Positions 15,334 to 23,007 of a DNA stretch of 64,000 nt are shown one piece after another (position 1 is the first letter of the stretch; the number at the start of each line of letters is the position of its first letter). The notes under the pieces are model-generated. The model had not been told where the DNA came from. It was given only the letters and a program-made list of their open reading frames with translations, and made no database searches. A program made the position numbers and the translations under genes. This stretch comes from Pseudomonadota bacterium (GTDB lineage Bacteria; Pseudomonadota; Gammaproteobacteria; Burkholderiales; Burkholderiaceae_C), in contig JADFIG010000008.1 in NCBI GenBank assembly GCA_022566735.1, forward strand, positions 58,163 to 122,162. The letters are read 5' to 3'.

Positions 15334-16638
15334 ATGTACGCACTGGTCGATGGGAACAACTTCTACGTGAGTTGCGAGCGGGTTTTCCGGCCCAGCCTGG
15401 AGGGTCGCCCGGTCGTCGTGCTGAGCAATAACGACGGGTGCGCGATTGCCCGAAGTAACGAGGCCAAGGCGCTGGGCATCAAGATGGGCGTGCCCTGGTT
15501 CAAGATCCGTCACCTTGAGGAGCAGGCTAGCCTGGTGGCCCTGTCAGCCAACTTCACGTTGTATGCCGACATGAGCGACCGCATGATGAGCCTTGCTGCT
15601 GGCCTGGGGCCTGAGCAGGAAATCTACAGCATTGACGAGTCGTTCATCGGTCTGCACGGCGTGCGCGGTGATCTGGTCGACCGTGCTCGCAAGATCCGGG
15701 CGCGCATCTACCAGTGGGTTGGCATCCCCTGCGGTATTGGCATCGGGCAGACCAAGACACTGGCCAAGCTGGCAAATCACATTGCCAAGACTGCGGAAAG
15801 GAAGCCAGGCAGCTACCCGACCGACCTAGCCCAGGTCTGCAACTTGGCTGCGCTGCCTGCCAGCGACCTGGATGTCGTCTTGTCTGCGACTGAGGTAGGA
15901 GAGGTGTGGGGAGTGGGCCCGCGCATCGGCAAACAACTGCGGGACGCGGGGATCTGTACGGTGCTTGACTTGGTGCACATGCCACCACACGTGGCCCGGG
16001 ACCGCTGGGGCGTTGTCATGGAGCGCACCGTGCGTGAGCTGCAGGGCGAGGCCTGCATTGGCCTGCAGGGCAGCCCAGAGCCAAAGCAGCAGATTGCCTG
16101 CACGCGCAGCTTCGGTCGTCCAGTCACAGAGCTACGGCACCTGGAGGAGGCTGTGAGCGAGTTCGCCAGTCGCGCCGCCGAAAAGCTCAGGCGACAGCGG
16201 CACCTTGCAGGCCAGATCCTGGTGTTCGCCAGGACATCGCCATTCAGGGAAGGGCCACGTTTCTCGCGAAGCATCGTGGTGCCCCTTCGTCGACCCACGT
16301 CGGTCACATCCGACCTGGCGGGGGCGGCGCTGGACGGCCTGCGGGCAATCTACCGGCCGGGGTTCCAGATGGCAAAGGCGGGGGTGATGCTGCTCGACCT
16401 TGTGTCCGCTGACCATGTGCAAGGCGAGTTAGCCCTCGAGGAAGAGCCTGCAGGCCTGCGTGACCGTGACCGGCTCATGGCAGCCATGGACATGGTCAAT
16501 GAGCGATTCGGCAAGCGGACCCTGTTGCTGGCCAGCTCCGACATCGAGCAAGGGCAGGGCACCTGGGGCATGAAGCAGGTGCGGCGCACGCCGCGGTACA
16601 CCACCAGCTGGGCGGAAATGCCGTTGGCACGCGCCTAA
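15334..16638 (+). CDS. umuC: UmuC, catalytic subunit of DNA polymerase V
   Basis: A 434-residue Y-family polymerase, matching the usual length. It starts [18 protein letters not shown] with the first catalytic aspartate, followed by [15 protein letters not shown], the second catalytic pair in [10 protein letters not shown], and the [14 protein letters not shown] and [13 protein letters not shown]-binding segments. The C-terminal little-finger domain and a DUF4113-like end ([14 protein letters not shown]) are present, so the gene appears intact. It performs translesion synthesis with UmuD'. Last gene of the LexA-boxed operon. Confidence 0.95.
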   Translation: MYALVDGNNFYVSCERVFRPSLEGRPVVVLSNNDGCAIARSNEAKALGIKMGVPWFKIRHLEEQASLVALSANFTLYADMSDRMMSLAAGLGPEQEIYSIDESFIGLHGVRGDLVDRARKIRARIYQWVGIPCGIGIGQTKTLAKLANHIAKTAERKPGSYPTDLAQVCNLAALPASDLDVVLSATEVGEVWGVGPRIGKQLRDAGICTVLDLVHMPPHVARDRWGVVMERTVRELQGEACIGLQGSPEPKQQIACTRSFGRPVTELRHLEEAVSEFASRAAEKLRRQRHLAGQILVFARTSPFREGPRFSRSIVVPLRRPTSVTSDLAGAALDGLRAIYRPGFQMAKAGVMLLDLVSADHVQGELALEEEPAGLRDRDRLMAAMDMVNERFGKRTLLLASSDIEQGQGTWGMKQVRRTPRYTTSWAEMPLARA

Positions 16639-16765
16639 ATTGTTGGAGTGCCTTCGCTGAGAATCACCGCAGGCACTTAGCTTCGCCGGCGTTGTTGTTT
16701 CTGCGCCCTGCGCCTGTGCGAATATCCCCGCCGTGAGAACACAAATGCAGACACGGAGGGAGAGC

Positions 16766-17023
16766 ATGGGCAAGAGAGGCACGGTCAGAGCCATCAACAC
16801 GCAGCGCGGCATGGTCGCGATCAAGGCCGATGACGGTGGGTACACCATCATCGAGTTGCTGGGACACTTCGAAGTCCAACTTGGCGACCGGATGGCCTGG
16901 GAGAACGACTACGGTCTTGGCGGAGAGACGTACATCAATCTGACGAGCGGCGAGAGCAGCGGTGTTTTTGTCCAGAACCACGATGTGCCTGAAGTTCAGC
17001 TCAGGCGCCAGCTTTTGCTCTGA
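16766..17023 (+). CDS. Small beta-rich conserved hypothetical protein (85 aa)
   Basis: ATG 16766 follows GGAGGG at 16755-16760. The sequence (MGKRGTVRAINTQRGMVAIK, then DDGGYTIIELL) resembles a small OB- or SH3-like barrel and ends with a helix. I know similar short proteins in proteobacteria but none with a defined role. It stands alone, 127 bases after umuC, and nothing shows that it belongs to the SOS operon. Confidence 0.65.
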   Translation: MGKRGTVRAINTQRGMVAIKADDGGYTIIELLGHFEVQLGDRMAWENDYGLGGETYINLTSGESSGVFVQNHDVPEVQLRRQLLL

Positions 17024-17125
17024 CGCCGCGGTCATGGCCAAGCAATGGCCATCAGAACGAGCAGGTAGACCCACGGCCAATGACTGATTGCAACGCGGTG
17101 CGTCATCCAATCGGACTGCACAGTT

Positions 17126-17148
17126 TTGTCCACGGATTCTGTGGATAA
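17126..17148. other. Inverted pair of DnaA-box-like sequences
   Basis: The 303-base gene-free stretch 17024-17326 contains TTGTCCACG (17126-17134) and, after five bases, TGTGGATAA (17140-17148). The second is an exact consensus DnaA box (TTATCCACA) on the minus strand; the first is a box with two differences on the plus strand. Together they make an inverted pair. It could be a DnaA titration or regulatory site, or the remnant of an element origin. Nothing else recognisable is in this stretch. Confidence 0.5.
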
Positions 17149-17326
17149 CAAGGGCAAGGTACAAACAAGTGCGAGGTGGGTGTATTCGTATCTCCAGCGA
17201 CTGACTGAGTGGAAGGGAAGAACGAATGAATATGCGCAGGATGCTGCGCTTTTGGTGGTGAGGGTACAGGTAACAGCAAGGCGCCGGTAAGTGCTGCCGG
17301 GCGGCGATCTGCCTGACAATGGCGCC

Positions 17327-17653
17327 ATGGAAACACGTGTCAGCGTACTCGAGGCAAAGTGGGACGCCGTGGTGCCGACTTTGGCGACGAAGTCGGACAT
17401 GACCGAATTGCGCCTTGCCACCAAGGCAGACATGGCCGAGCTGCGCGCAGACATGCACGAGATGAACGCGGGAATTTCCCGCTGGATGCTGAGCACAACA
17501 ATCACCATCATCGGGACGGTGGTGCTCGGCTTCGCCGGACTGATGTACAACCTCTCCGGAGCCAAGTCGTCAGCTCCTGCTGCCCAGCCGGCGCAACCCA
17601 TCGTCATCACGATTCCGCAATCCGTGGCGCCAGCCGCCCCAAGCACGCACTGA
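17327..17653 (+). CDS. Membrane-anchored coiled-coil protein (CCDC90/DUF1640-like)
   Basis: A 108-residue protein. Residues 1-45 form a coiled coil with the repeated unit LATKSDMTELR/LATKADMAELR, followed by one membrane helix (STTITIIGTVVLGFAGLMY) and a Pro/Ala-rich tail. This layout is typical of small proteins of the CCDC90/DUF1640 or hemolysin XhlA-like kind. Function unknown. ATG 17327 is the natural start; the ribosome site is weak. A hairpin terminator follows. Confidence 0.65.
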   Translation: METRVSVLEAKWDAVVPTLATKSDMTELRLATKADMAELRADMHEMNAGISRWMLSTTITIIGTVVLGFAGLMYNLSGAKSSAPAAQPAQPIVITIPQSVAPAAPSTH

Positions 17654-17720
17654 ATTCTCGGGGCAATCCCCGGCTTAAGTCTTGGTCTGACGACCAAGCC
17701 GGCAGGCAACTGCCGACAGT

Positions 17721-17754
17721 CACCAAACCCGCCTCGTGCGGGCTTGGTGATTTC
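17721..17754 (+). terminator. Hairpin terminator
   Basis: CACCAAACCCGC (17721-17732) pairs with GCGGGCTTGGTG (17738-17749) across a five-base loop with one mismatch, followed by ATTTCT. It lies 67 bases after the coiled-coil gene and probably ends its transcript. Confidence 0.6.
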
Positions 17755-17837
17755 TACCGCAACAGGCGCGGGTGGCTCGGTGCTTGCGCGCCCAGATCAG
17801 AGGTCAGGAAAAGGGCTGGAGGCGCATGGGCGTAGCC

Positions 17838-18833
17838 TCACGGCCAAATCGCCTGCAGCAGCTCGGCCAGATGGGCGCCACCTGCCGTGAGCTGATCCTT
17901 CTTGATGTCGCTCATCGTGGGTGAGTAGCCCGCAGGCAAGGTGCCCGGCCAGGACTTGCCCTTGAACGGCCCGAACTTCACGCCCTTGAAAGCCGCCTGC
18001 GCCTCCTTGAGCGTGCCGGTGGCCCACTGCTGCGGCCACGTGTAGATGTCGCCAGGCGTGGAGTGCAGCACCTTCGCGTGGGCTAACCAGAGGCCATCAA
18101 TGCGGGGAGCGGTCAGGGTGATGGGGATGTCATCCCAGGTCGAGTGCATATCGGTGGACTTGAGCTGGATGCTGTTGCCCCCGCGGGTGGCTGTTGCCGG
18201 GTTGTAGGTGCCCTTGTCAGGGTCAACGCGGCTGCCCTTCTTGCTGAGGTACACCGCCCCGACGTGCAGTGGCTGGTGCAGGTCGCCCACATAGTGGACC
18301 AGCAGCAGCAAGGCCTCGCGCTTGTCCTTGATGTTGAACGGCGCGGGTGCAGGCTCGCCCTTGAGAACACGGGTGGCAGCGGCCACAGCACCAACGATGT
18401 CGTCTTCCCGCGTGCCCACCGGTCCCAGGCTGTAGCTGCTGCGCTGGATGGCGATGTCGCTGTAGTGGTACTGCTTGTGGCAGATCTCCTCGCCCGGCTT
18501 AGGCTGGCAGTTCTGGTCGTTGCGACGCACGAAGTCCGCCATCTCTGCCTCGCGCTCGGGCGTCTCGAAGAGCTTGCAGTCCTTGTACTTGCCCTCGTTG
18601 AGGTACTTGTAGCCCTGGGCGGGGCTGATGGCCTTGGCGCAGTCTGGCCACACCGAGATGTCAGCAAGTGAGAGGTTGCCGATGAGCGCCTGGATCTCTT
18701 GCTCGGCGCGCGAGCCCTGGATGAGCTTGGCGGCAATCGTCCCGATGGTCTGGTGGCCAGCCGCGCCCCAGGCCCAGCAGGATGAGGATGTGGCGAGCAG
18801 GATGGCCGCAAGGGCTTTGGCGAAAGGCTTCAT
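17838..18833 (-). CDS. S1/P1-family secreted zinc nuclease
   Basis: A 331-residue protein with a signal peptide (MKPFAKALAAILLATSSSCW) cut before W22, so that the mature chain begins WGAAGH. In this family the N-terminal Trp and the following His bind zinc. Other zinc ligands are visible in ISVWPDCA, YHYSD, LLLLVHYVGDLHQPLHVG and the MHSTWDD region. Enzymes of this family cut single-stranded DNA and RNA outside the cytoplasm, for nutrient or defensive purposes. ATG 18833 was chosen over an in-frame ATG at 18854 because it starts right at the export signal. It points opposite to its neighbours. Confidence 0.92.
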   Translation of the reverse strand: MKPFAKALAAILLATSSSCWAWGAAGHQTIGTIAAKLIQGSRAEQEIQALIGNLSLADISVWPDCAKAISPAQGYKYLNEGKYKDCKLFETPEREAEMADFVRRNDQNCQPKPGEEICHKQYHYSDIAIQRSSYSLGPVGTREDDIVGAVAAATRVLKGEPAPAPFNIKDKREALLLLVHYVGDLHQPLHVGAVYLSKKGSRVDPDKGTYNPATATRGGNSIQLKSTDMHSTWDDIPITLTAPRIDGLWLAHAKVLHSTPGDIYTWPQQWATGTLKEAQAAFKGVKFGPFKGKSWPGTLPAGYSPTMSDIKKDQLTAGGAHLAELLQAIWP

Positions 18834-19269
18834 GGCGTGAGGGTGGGCTGGCACGCCCCAACCTTCAGGCGCATCTAGAAGCTACCAAAGTCTGCAGCCA
18901 GGCGCGCTCCCTAGGTTCTGTCGTGCGCCGACATTCGGTTGTCATCACCTGCGATGCTCAGCTGACACGCGAATAACTGGTGTCACCTGCACTGCGCACC
19001 GTATTTGAAGGATGGCGCAGGCGCGTCACCCGGTACGCGCTTCATCAGCAGGAGCCGCCAAGAGTGCGTCGCTCGCACAACTCGCTCTGCATGGCCATTG
19101 ACTGGCGCAGAGGTCTTTCCTCGAATCTTGGATAGGCGTGCGGCAGGATCCGAGCGGATGCGCCACACATGTGAGCGGAAAATGTAACAACCTATTGAGG
19201 TTCCCGCTCGCTACGTGGAGAATCGAAGGTTGTCTGTATTAATCCAAAGAAGTGTCGCCTGGGAGGAAC
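18834..19269. other. 436-base stretch without a recognisable gene
   Basis: Divergent intergenic region between the nuclease and the Ntn-hydrolase gene. No frame here has coding character, and I see no tRNA, repeat array or strong hairpin. The last 60 bases become AT-richer (TTGTCTGTATTAAT at about 19230-19243) and could hold the promoter of the downstream gene. Confidence 0.5.
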
Positions 19270-20010
19270 ATGACGACAAACGTGTATGACGCAAACACTG
19301 GATCCGTCGCGAGTGACTCACGCTGGTCTGTCCCTTGGGGGAACAAGGTGGTCTATGTGGACGATGCCAACTTTAACAAGATTGAGCTACATAAAGACAT
19401 AGCCTTTGTCTTCGCAGGAAACGGTCTGAAGGTTCAAGAGTGGAAGAACTGGATCAGAACGACACCAACGAGTGCAATCGGGATGCCTGATTGCGATGGG
19501 ATGTCTGTCTGCATGGTCCACGTCGAAGAGAACCGAGTCATGTTCGCGGAAAGACAGGACATCGTGAAAGATGGTGGTTTTTTTGCAGGCTCAGGATCGC
19601 GATTTGCTTTCATGTGCTGGACAGACAACCGAAATGCACCAAAGAGCGTCGAAACAGCTAAGCGATTCGACCCATACACGGGTGGTGAGGTCAAGTACCT
19701 TCACTTCTCCACCAAAGATCACAACCTTCACATTCACCCAACGGCCGAGGCAACGATCCAAAGCGTCGCCGAAGCCATTCGCACGAGAGGACACGTCATG
19801 AACATCGCAGCAGACAACGGAGCGAACGTCCCGTTCAAGTTGACCGAGTTGGCGGCCAATGATGCAGAGGCCCGAGAACTCCAAGCTAAGCTGGCTAGTG
19901 GAGCTCTGTCGCCAGAAGCGCCGTGCGACGGCATGTACGACCAGTGGACTGACGAACAAAAGGGCAAGCTGGTGACAGCACTCGGCGAAGCCTTTGGTTG
20001 GAAAAGCTGA
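19270..20010 (+). CDS. Orphan proteasome-like Ntn hydrolase family protein
   Basis: A 246-residue protein. The start MTTNVYDANTGSVASDSRW puts a threonine directly after the initiator Met, as in proteasome beta subunits and HslV, with an aspartate (D16) in the ASDSR position and a lysine (K37) in NKIELHKDIAFVFAGNG, where the proteasome fold has its catalytic Asp and Lys. I have seen such single, proteasome-like proteins in phages and mobile elements. ATG 19270 is chosen for this reason; GGGAGGA sits just upstream. It has no HslU-type ATPase partner nearby, base composition is lower in GC than the core genes, and a terminator follows. Fold assignment is an inference from motif order. Confidence 0.6.
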   Translation: MTTNVYDANTGSVASDSRWSVPWGNKVVYVDDANFNKIELHKDIAFVFAGNGLKVQEWKNWIRTTPTSAIGMPDCDGMSVCMVHVEENRVMFAERQDIVKDGGFFAGSGSRFAFMCWTDNRNAPKSVETAKRFDPYTGGEVKYLHFSTKDHNLHIHPTAEATIQSVAEAIRTRGHVMNIAADNGANVPFKLTELAANDAEARELQAKLASGALSPEAPCDGMYDQWTDEQKGKLVTALGEAFGWKS

Positions 20011-20032
20011 CGGGGCCTCCCCAGTCTCCAAG

Positions 20033-20057
20033 AGCCCGCCGCGAGCGGGCTTTTTCT
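20033..20057 (+). terminator. Rho-independent terminator after the Ntn-hydrolase gene
   Basis: AGCCCGC (20033-20039) pairs with GCGGGCT (20045-20051) over a five-base loop, followed by a run of Ts. The stem starts 22 bases after the stop codon and shows that the gene is transcribed as a single unit. Confidence 0.85.
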
Positions 20058-20259
20058 TGTGTGCTTGAATCGTCCGTGGGGGGGCGAGATTGCTTAAGCA
20101 TTCGCTAACCCGTTGATTTTCAAGAAATCTACCGTGGTGGCCCACGGTGCGGGCGGTGGCGATTGGTCGGGCTCGACATTTAAAGAGTTGGCCTACACGC
20201 TCCGCATATCCCTGAAGCCCGGGTGCCCGGGCCAGGCAGTTGTGCGGACAGGACTAAGA

Positions 20260-20508
20260 GTGCAGATCGTGAGGTTGCCGCAGGTGTTGCAGCGGCGAGG
20301 CCGGGGCCGCAGTGCCCACTACGAAGACATCAGCAAGGGGCTGTTCACCCGCCCAGTGCGCATCGGCGCGCGGGCTGTGGGATGGCCAGATTACGAGATT
20401 GACGCGCTGATCGCGGCGCAGGTGGCCAGCACGCCGCCCGGCAGCTTGAGGCAGTTAGTCAAGCAACTGGAAGAGCTACGGGCCACAGCAGCGTCCCGTC
20501 TCGCATGA
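20260..20508 (+). CDS. Second AlpA-family regulator near tRNA-Thr
   Basis: An 82-residue protein starting at GTG 20260, with AGGA at 20249-20252. The sequence IVRLPQVLQRRGRGRSAHYE, then DISKGLFTRPVRIGARAVGW, is an AlpA-type winged helix and aligns along its length with the one at 3150-3392, although the two are clearly diverged. A longer frame open from 20113 adds residues unlike any AlpA protein, so I use the later start. AlpA genes usually sit beside an integrase; none is present here, so this may be what is left of a separate element next to the tRNA. Confidence 0.75.
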   Translation: MQIVRLPQVLQRRGRGRSAHYEDISKGLFTRPVRIGARAVGWPDYEIDALIAAQVASTPPGSLRQLVKQLEELRATAASRLA

Positions 20509-20655
20509 CTCCCCTCCCCCTTCTCGGCCCCGGCATCCCCGGGGCTTTTTGCTTTCCGCCCCCCCGATCTGCAGGGGATGCATCAATGGACCGGAGTTCA
20601 CACGCGGTGGAGGTACCTGCGCGAAGTGGTATCCGAAATGGTATCCAACAATGGG

Positions 20656-20699
20656 AAAGGCCCCGCCATGTTAGTAGTCACTACCACGGAGGGGCCTTT
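20656..20699 (-). terminator. Hairpin downstream of tRNA-Thr
   Basis: AAAGGCCCC (20656-20664) pairs perfectly with GGGGCCTTT (20691-20699); inside the loop a second small stem is formed by TAGTAGT and ACTACCA. It begins seven bases after the mature 3' end of the tRNA on the minus strand and probably ends its transcript, although the poly-T run is short. Confidence 0.6.
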
Positions 20700-20705
20700 A
20701 GATAC

Positions 20706-20781
20706 TGGTGCCGGCTGTCGGATTCGAACTGACGACCTACCGCTTACAAGGCGGGTGCTCTACCAACTGAGCTAAGCCGGC
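20706..20781 (-). tRNA. tRNA-Thr (anticodon TGT)
   Basis: On the minus strand the gene runs from GCCGGCTTAGCTCAG to GCCGGC-A-CCA: the acceptor ends GCCGGC/GCCGGC pair, the anticodon loop is CTTGTAA with anticodon TGT (reads ACA), the T loop is GTTCGAATC, and the 3' CCA is encoded (20706-20708). It borders the accessory segment on its 3' side, the side where tyrosine integrases insert elements. Confidence 0.97.
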
Positions 20782-20833
20782 TGAAAGGCTGGACCGCAGG
20801 GGTCTGGCCGGATTCTAACGCGCGCGCACCACC

Positions 20834-21457
20834 TCACTTGATGCGGCGCAAGGCCGGTCGGCCACCGCCACCAGCAGGGGGTTCGGGCGGCTCCGGCGGC
20901 TGGGCATCGCCCTCCTCGCTGGCAGGGCCCCGGGCGGGCTTGTCCACCGCCTTGACCACCGGACGGTCCTTGCCGCCCCCCTTCTGGGCAGGCGCCAGGC
21001 GCAGGCCGGGCGCGACAGAACCGGCCAGTTCGTCCGCTGCCTGGGGCACGGTGTCGCCATCGGCCAGATGCGCGTCCTCGCCCGACGGTGCGGACGCGGG
21101 GGAATCCACCCCCTGCCCGCCCAGCGGCGTCGGCACCGGGAAGGCCATGCCCTGCCCGTTCTCACGGGCGTAGATGGCGATCACGTGATCCACCGGCACG
21201 GCGATGTCCCGCGCCACGCCGCCAAAGCGCGCCTTGAACTCGATGAACTCGTTGCCCAACTGCAGCTGGCTGGTCGCCTCGAAGCTGACATTCAGCACGA
21301 TCTCGTTGTTCTTGACGTACTCCTGCGGCACCTGCACCGAGCGGTCCACGTAAACAGCCACATAGGGCGTGAAACCATTGTCCGTGCACCAGTCATGCAG
21401 GGCGCGGATCAGGTACGGCCGCGTGGACGAACCCTGGGAATCTTGTTCGGTGGACAT
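20834..21457 (-). CDS. sspB: SspB, ClpXP adaptor
   Basis: A 207-residue protein. The folded N-terminal domain (RPYLIRALHDWCTDNGFTPY, then YVAVYVDRSVQVP and IVLNVSFEAT) binds ssrA-tagged proteins; the remainder is a long flexible Pro/Gly-rich linker leading to a short hydrophobic C-terminal end (GGGGRPALRRIK) that in this family docks on ClpX. It brings tagged, incompletely made proteins to the ClpXP protease. Second gene of an sspA-sspB operon, 20 bases after sspA. Confidence 0.95.
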   Translation of the reverse strand: MSTEQDSQGSSTRPYLIRALHDWCTDNGFTPYVAVYVDRSVQVPQEYVKNNEIVLNVSFEATSQLQLGNEFIEFKARFGGVARDIAVPVDHVIAIYARENGQGMAFPVPTPLGGQGVDSPASAPSGEDAHLADGDTVPQAADELAGSVAPGLRLAPAQKGGGKDRPVVKAVDKPARGPASEEGDAQPPEPPEPPAGGGGRPALRRIK

Positions 21458-21477
21458 GCTCGGTCAGGCAAAGGAGG

Positions 21478-22092
21478 TCACTTGCGCATCACCTTCTCGG
21501 AAGGCGTCAGGGCCTCGATGTAGGCAGGGCGCGAGAAGATGCGCTCAGCATACTTCAACAGCGGCAGCGCGTTCTTCGACAGCTCGACGCCGTAATAGTC
21601 CAGGCGCCACAGCAGCGGGGCAATGGCCACGTCGAGCATCGAGAAGTCGTCGCCCAGCATGTACTTGTTCTTCAGGAAGATCGGGGCGAGCTGCGTCAGG
21701 CGGTCGCGGATCTGCGAACGCGCCTTCTCCAGCTGCTTGTCGTTGGCCTTGATGCCACCGCGGCCCTCCAGCGTGTTGACGTGGGCGAACAGCTCCTTCT
21801 CGAAATTGAGCAGGAACAGGCGCACGCGGGCGCGGGCCACAGGGTCGCCCGGCATCAGCTGCGGGTGCGGGAAACGCTCGTCGATGTACTCGTTGATGAT
21901 GTGCGACTCGTACAGGATGAGGTCGCGCTCCACCAGGATGGGCACCTCGTTGTACGGGTTCATCAGGGCGATGTCTTCGGGCTTGGCGAAGATGTCGACG
22001 TCACGGATCTCGAAATCCATGCCCTTCTCGAACAGCACGAAGCGGCAGCGGTGCGAATAGGGGCAGGTCGTTCCGGAATAAAGCACCATCAT
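21478..22092 (-). CDS. sspA: SspA, stringent starvation protein A
   Basis: A 204-residue glutathione-transferase-fold protein. The thioredoxin-like half reads MMVLYSGTTCPYSHRCRFVL and the helical half contains YESHIINEYIDERFPHP. SspA binds RNA polymerase and alters promoter use under starvation and acid stress; it has no transferase activity. Two adjacent ATG codons (22092 and 22089) are possible starts, behind GAGGAG. Co-transcribed with sspB downstream and probably linked to petABC upstream, the usual order in betaproteobacteria. Confidence 0.95.
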   Translation of the reverse strand: MMVLYSGTTCPYSHRCRFVLFEKGMDFEIRDVDIFAKPEDIALMNPYNEVPILVERDLILYESHIINEYIDERFPHPQLMPGDPVARARVRLFLLNFEKELFAHVNTLEGRGGIKANDKQLEKARSQIRDRLTQLAPIFLKNKYMLGDDFSMLDVAIAPLLWRLDYYGVELSKNALPLLKYAERIFSRPAYIEALTPSEKVMRK

Positions 22093-22221
22093 GGCGGTGG
22101 GCTCCTCAATGTCAAAAAGCCGGTGGCGGCATGCGCCACAAAACAATGAAGCGCAGTGGACGCTCCAGGCGTGCCACTGCGCTGCGGGCCCTCGCCGGCA
22201 TCACCGGCAAGGACCGTCAGA

Positions 22222-22986
22222 TCACTTCACGTCTTTCCAGAACGCCGCATTCAGGCGCCAGGCAATGAAGGTGAAGATGGCCAGGAAGAGCAGCACGCCC
22301 ACGCCGATGCGGGTGCGCTGGTGCTGCATGGGCTCGCCCATCCACTGCAGGTAAGCCACCAGGTCGGCGATGTTGCTGTCGAACTCCTGCGGCGACATCG
22401 TGCCAGGGGTCAGCTGCTCGAAGCCTTCGAACTTGTGGACCTTCTTGGCGGGGTCGTGCGGGTCGGCCTCTTCCACGAACTTGGCCGCGCGCTGGCCTTG
22501 CAACTCCCACAGCACGTGCGGCATGCCGACGTTGGGGAACACCAGGTTGTTCCAGCCGTTCGGACGGGTCTCGTCGCGGTAGAAGCTGCGCAGGTAGGTG
22601 TAGAGGTAATCGGCACCGGAGCCGCTGTCGCTGGCGCGCGAGCGGGCCACCAGGGTCAGGTCGGGCGGGGTGGCGCCGAACCAGGCCTTGGCATCCTTCG
22701 GGTCCAGCGAGACCTTCATCACCTCACCGACCTTGTCGGTGGGGAACAGCATGTTGTCTTTGATCTGCTGCTCGGTCAGGCCGATGTCCTTCAGGCGGTT
22801 GAAGCGCATGAAGGCAGCGGCGTGGCAGTTCAGGCAGTAGTTGACGAACAGCTTGGCACCGTTTTGCAGGGCGGCCAGGTCGGTCACGCGTTCCTTGGGG
22901 AACTTGTCCAGCACCAGGCTTTCGTTGGCATGCACACCCGACATCAGCGCCAGGGTTGCCAGCAAAGAGGCAAGGATCTTTTTCAT
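22222..22986 (-). CDS. petC: Cytochrome c1 of the bc1 complex
   Basis: A 254-residue protein with a signal peptide (KKILASLLATLALMSGVHA), a single c-type haem site C51-L-N-C54-H55, the likely Met ligand in NVGMPHVLW, and a C-terminal membrane anchor (GVGVLLFLAIFTFIAWRL). It passes electrons from the Rieske protein to soluble cytochrome c in the periplasm. Third gene of petA-petB-petC, 21 bases after petB. Confidence 0.96.
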   Translation of the reverse strand: MKKILASLLATLALMSGVHANESLVLDKFPKERVTDLAALQNGAKLFVNYCLNCHAAAFMRFNRLKDIGLTEQQIKDNMLFPTDKVGEVMKVSLDPKDAKAWFGATPPDLTLVARSRASDSGSGADYLYTYLRSFYRDETRPNGWNNLVFPNVGMPHVLWELQGQRAAKFVEEADPHDPAKKVHKFEGFEQLTPGTMSPQEFDSNIADLVAYLQWMGEPMQHQRTRIGVGVLLFLAIFTFIAWRLNAAFWKDVK

Positions 22987-23007
22987 GGTTGTGGATTCCT
23001 GCTGCGA

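Noticed and set aside
20216..20233. Tandem CCCGGG palindromes before the second AlpA gene
   Set aside because: Short, GC-rich and common by chance in this genome; no link to a regulatory role can be supported.
20578..20775. Plus-strand frame ending IRTDDLPLTRRVLYQLS
   Set aside because: The end is a translation of the antisense of tRNA-Thr, a well-known false protein in annotations.
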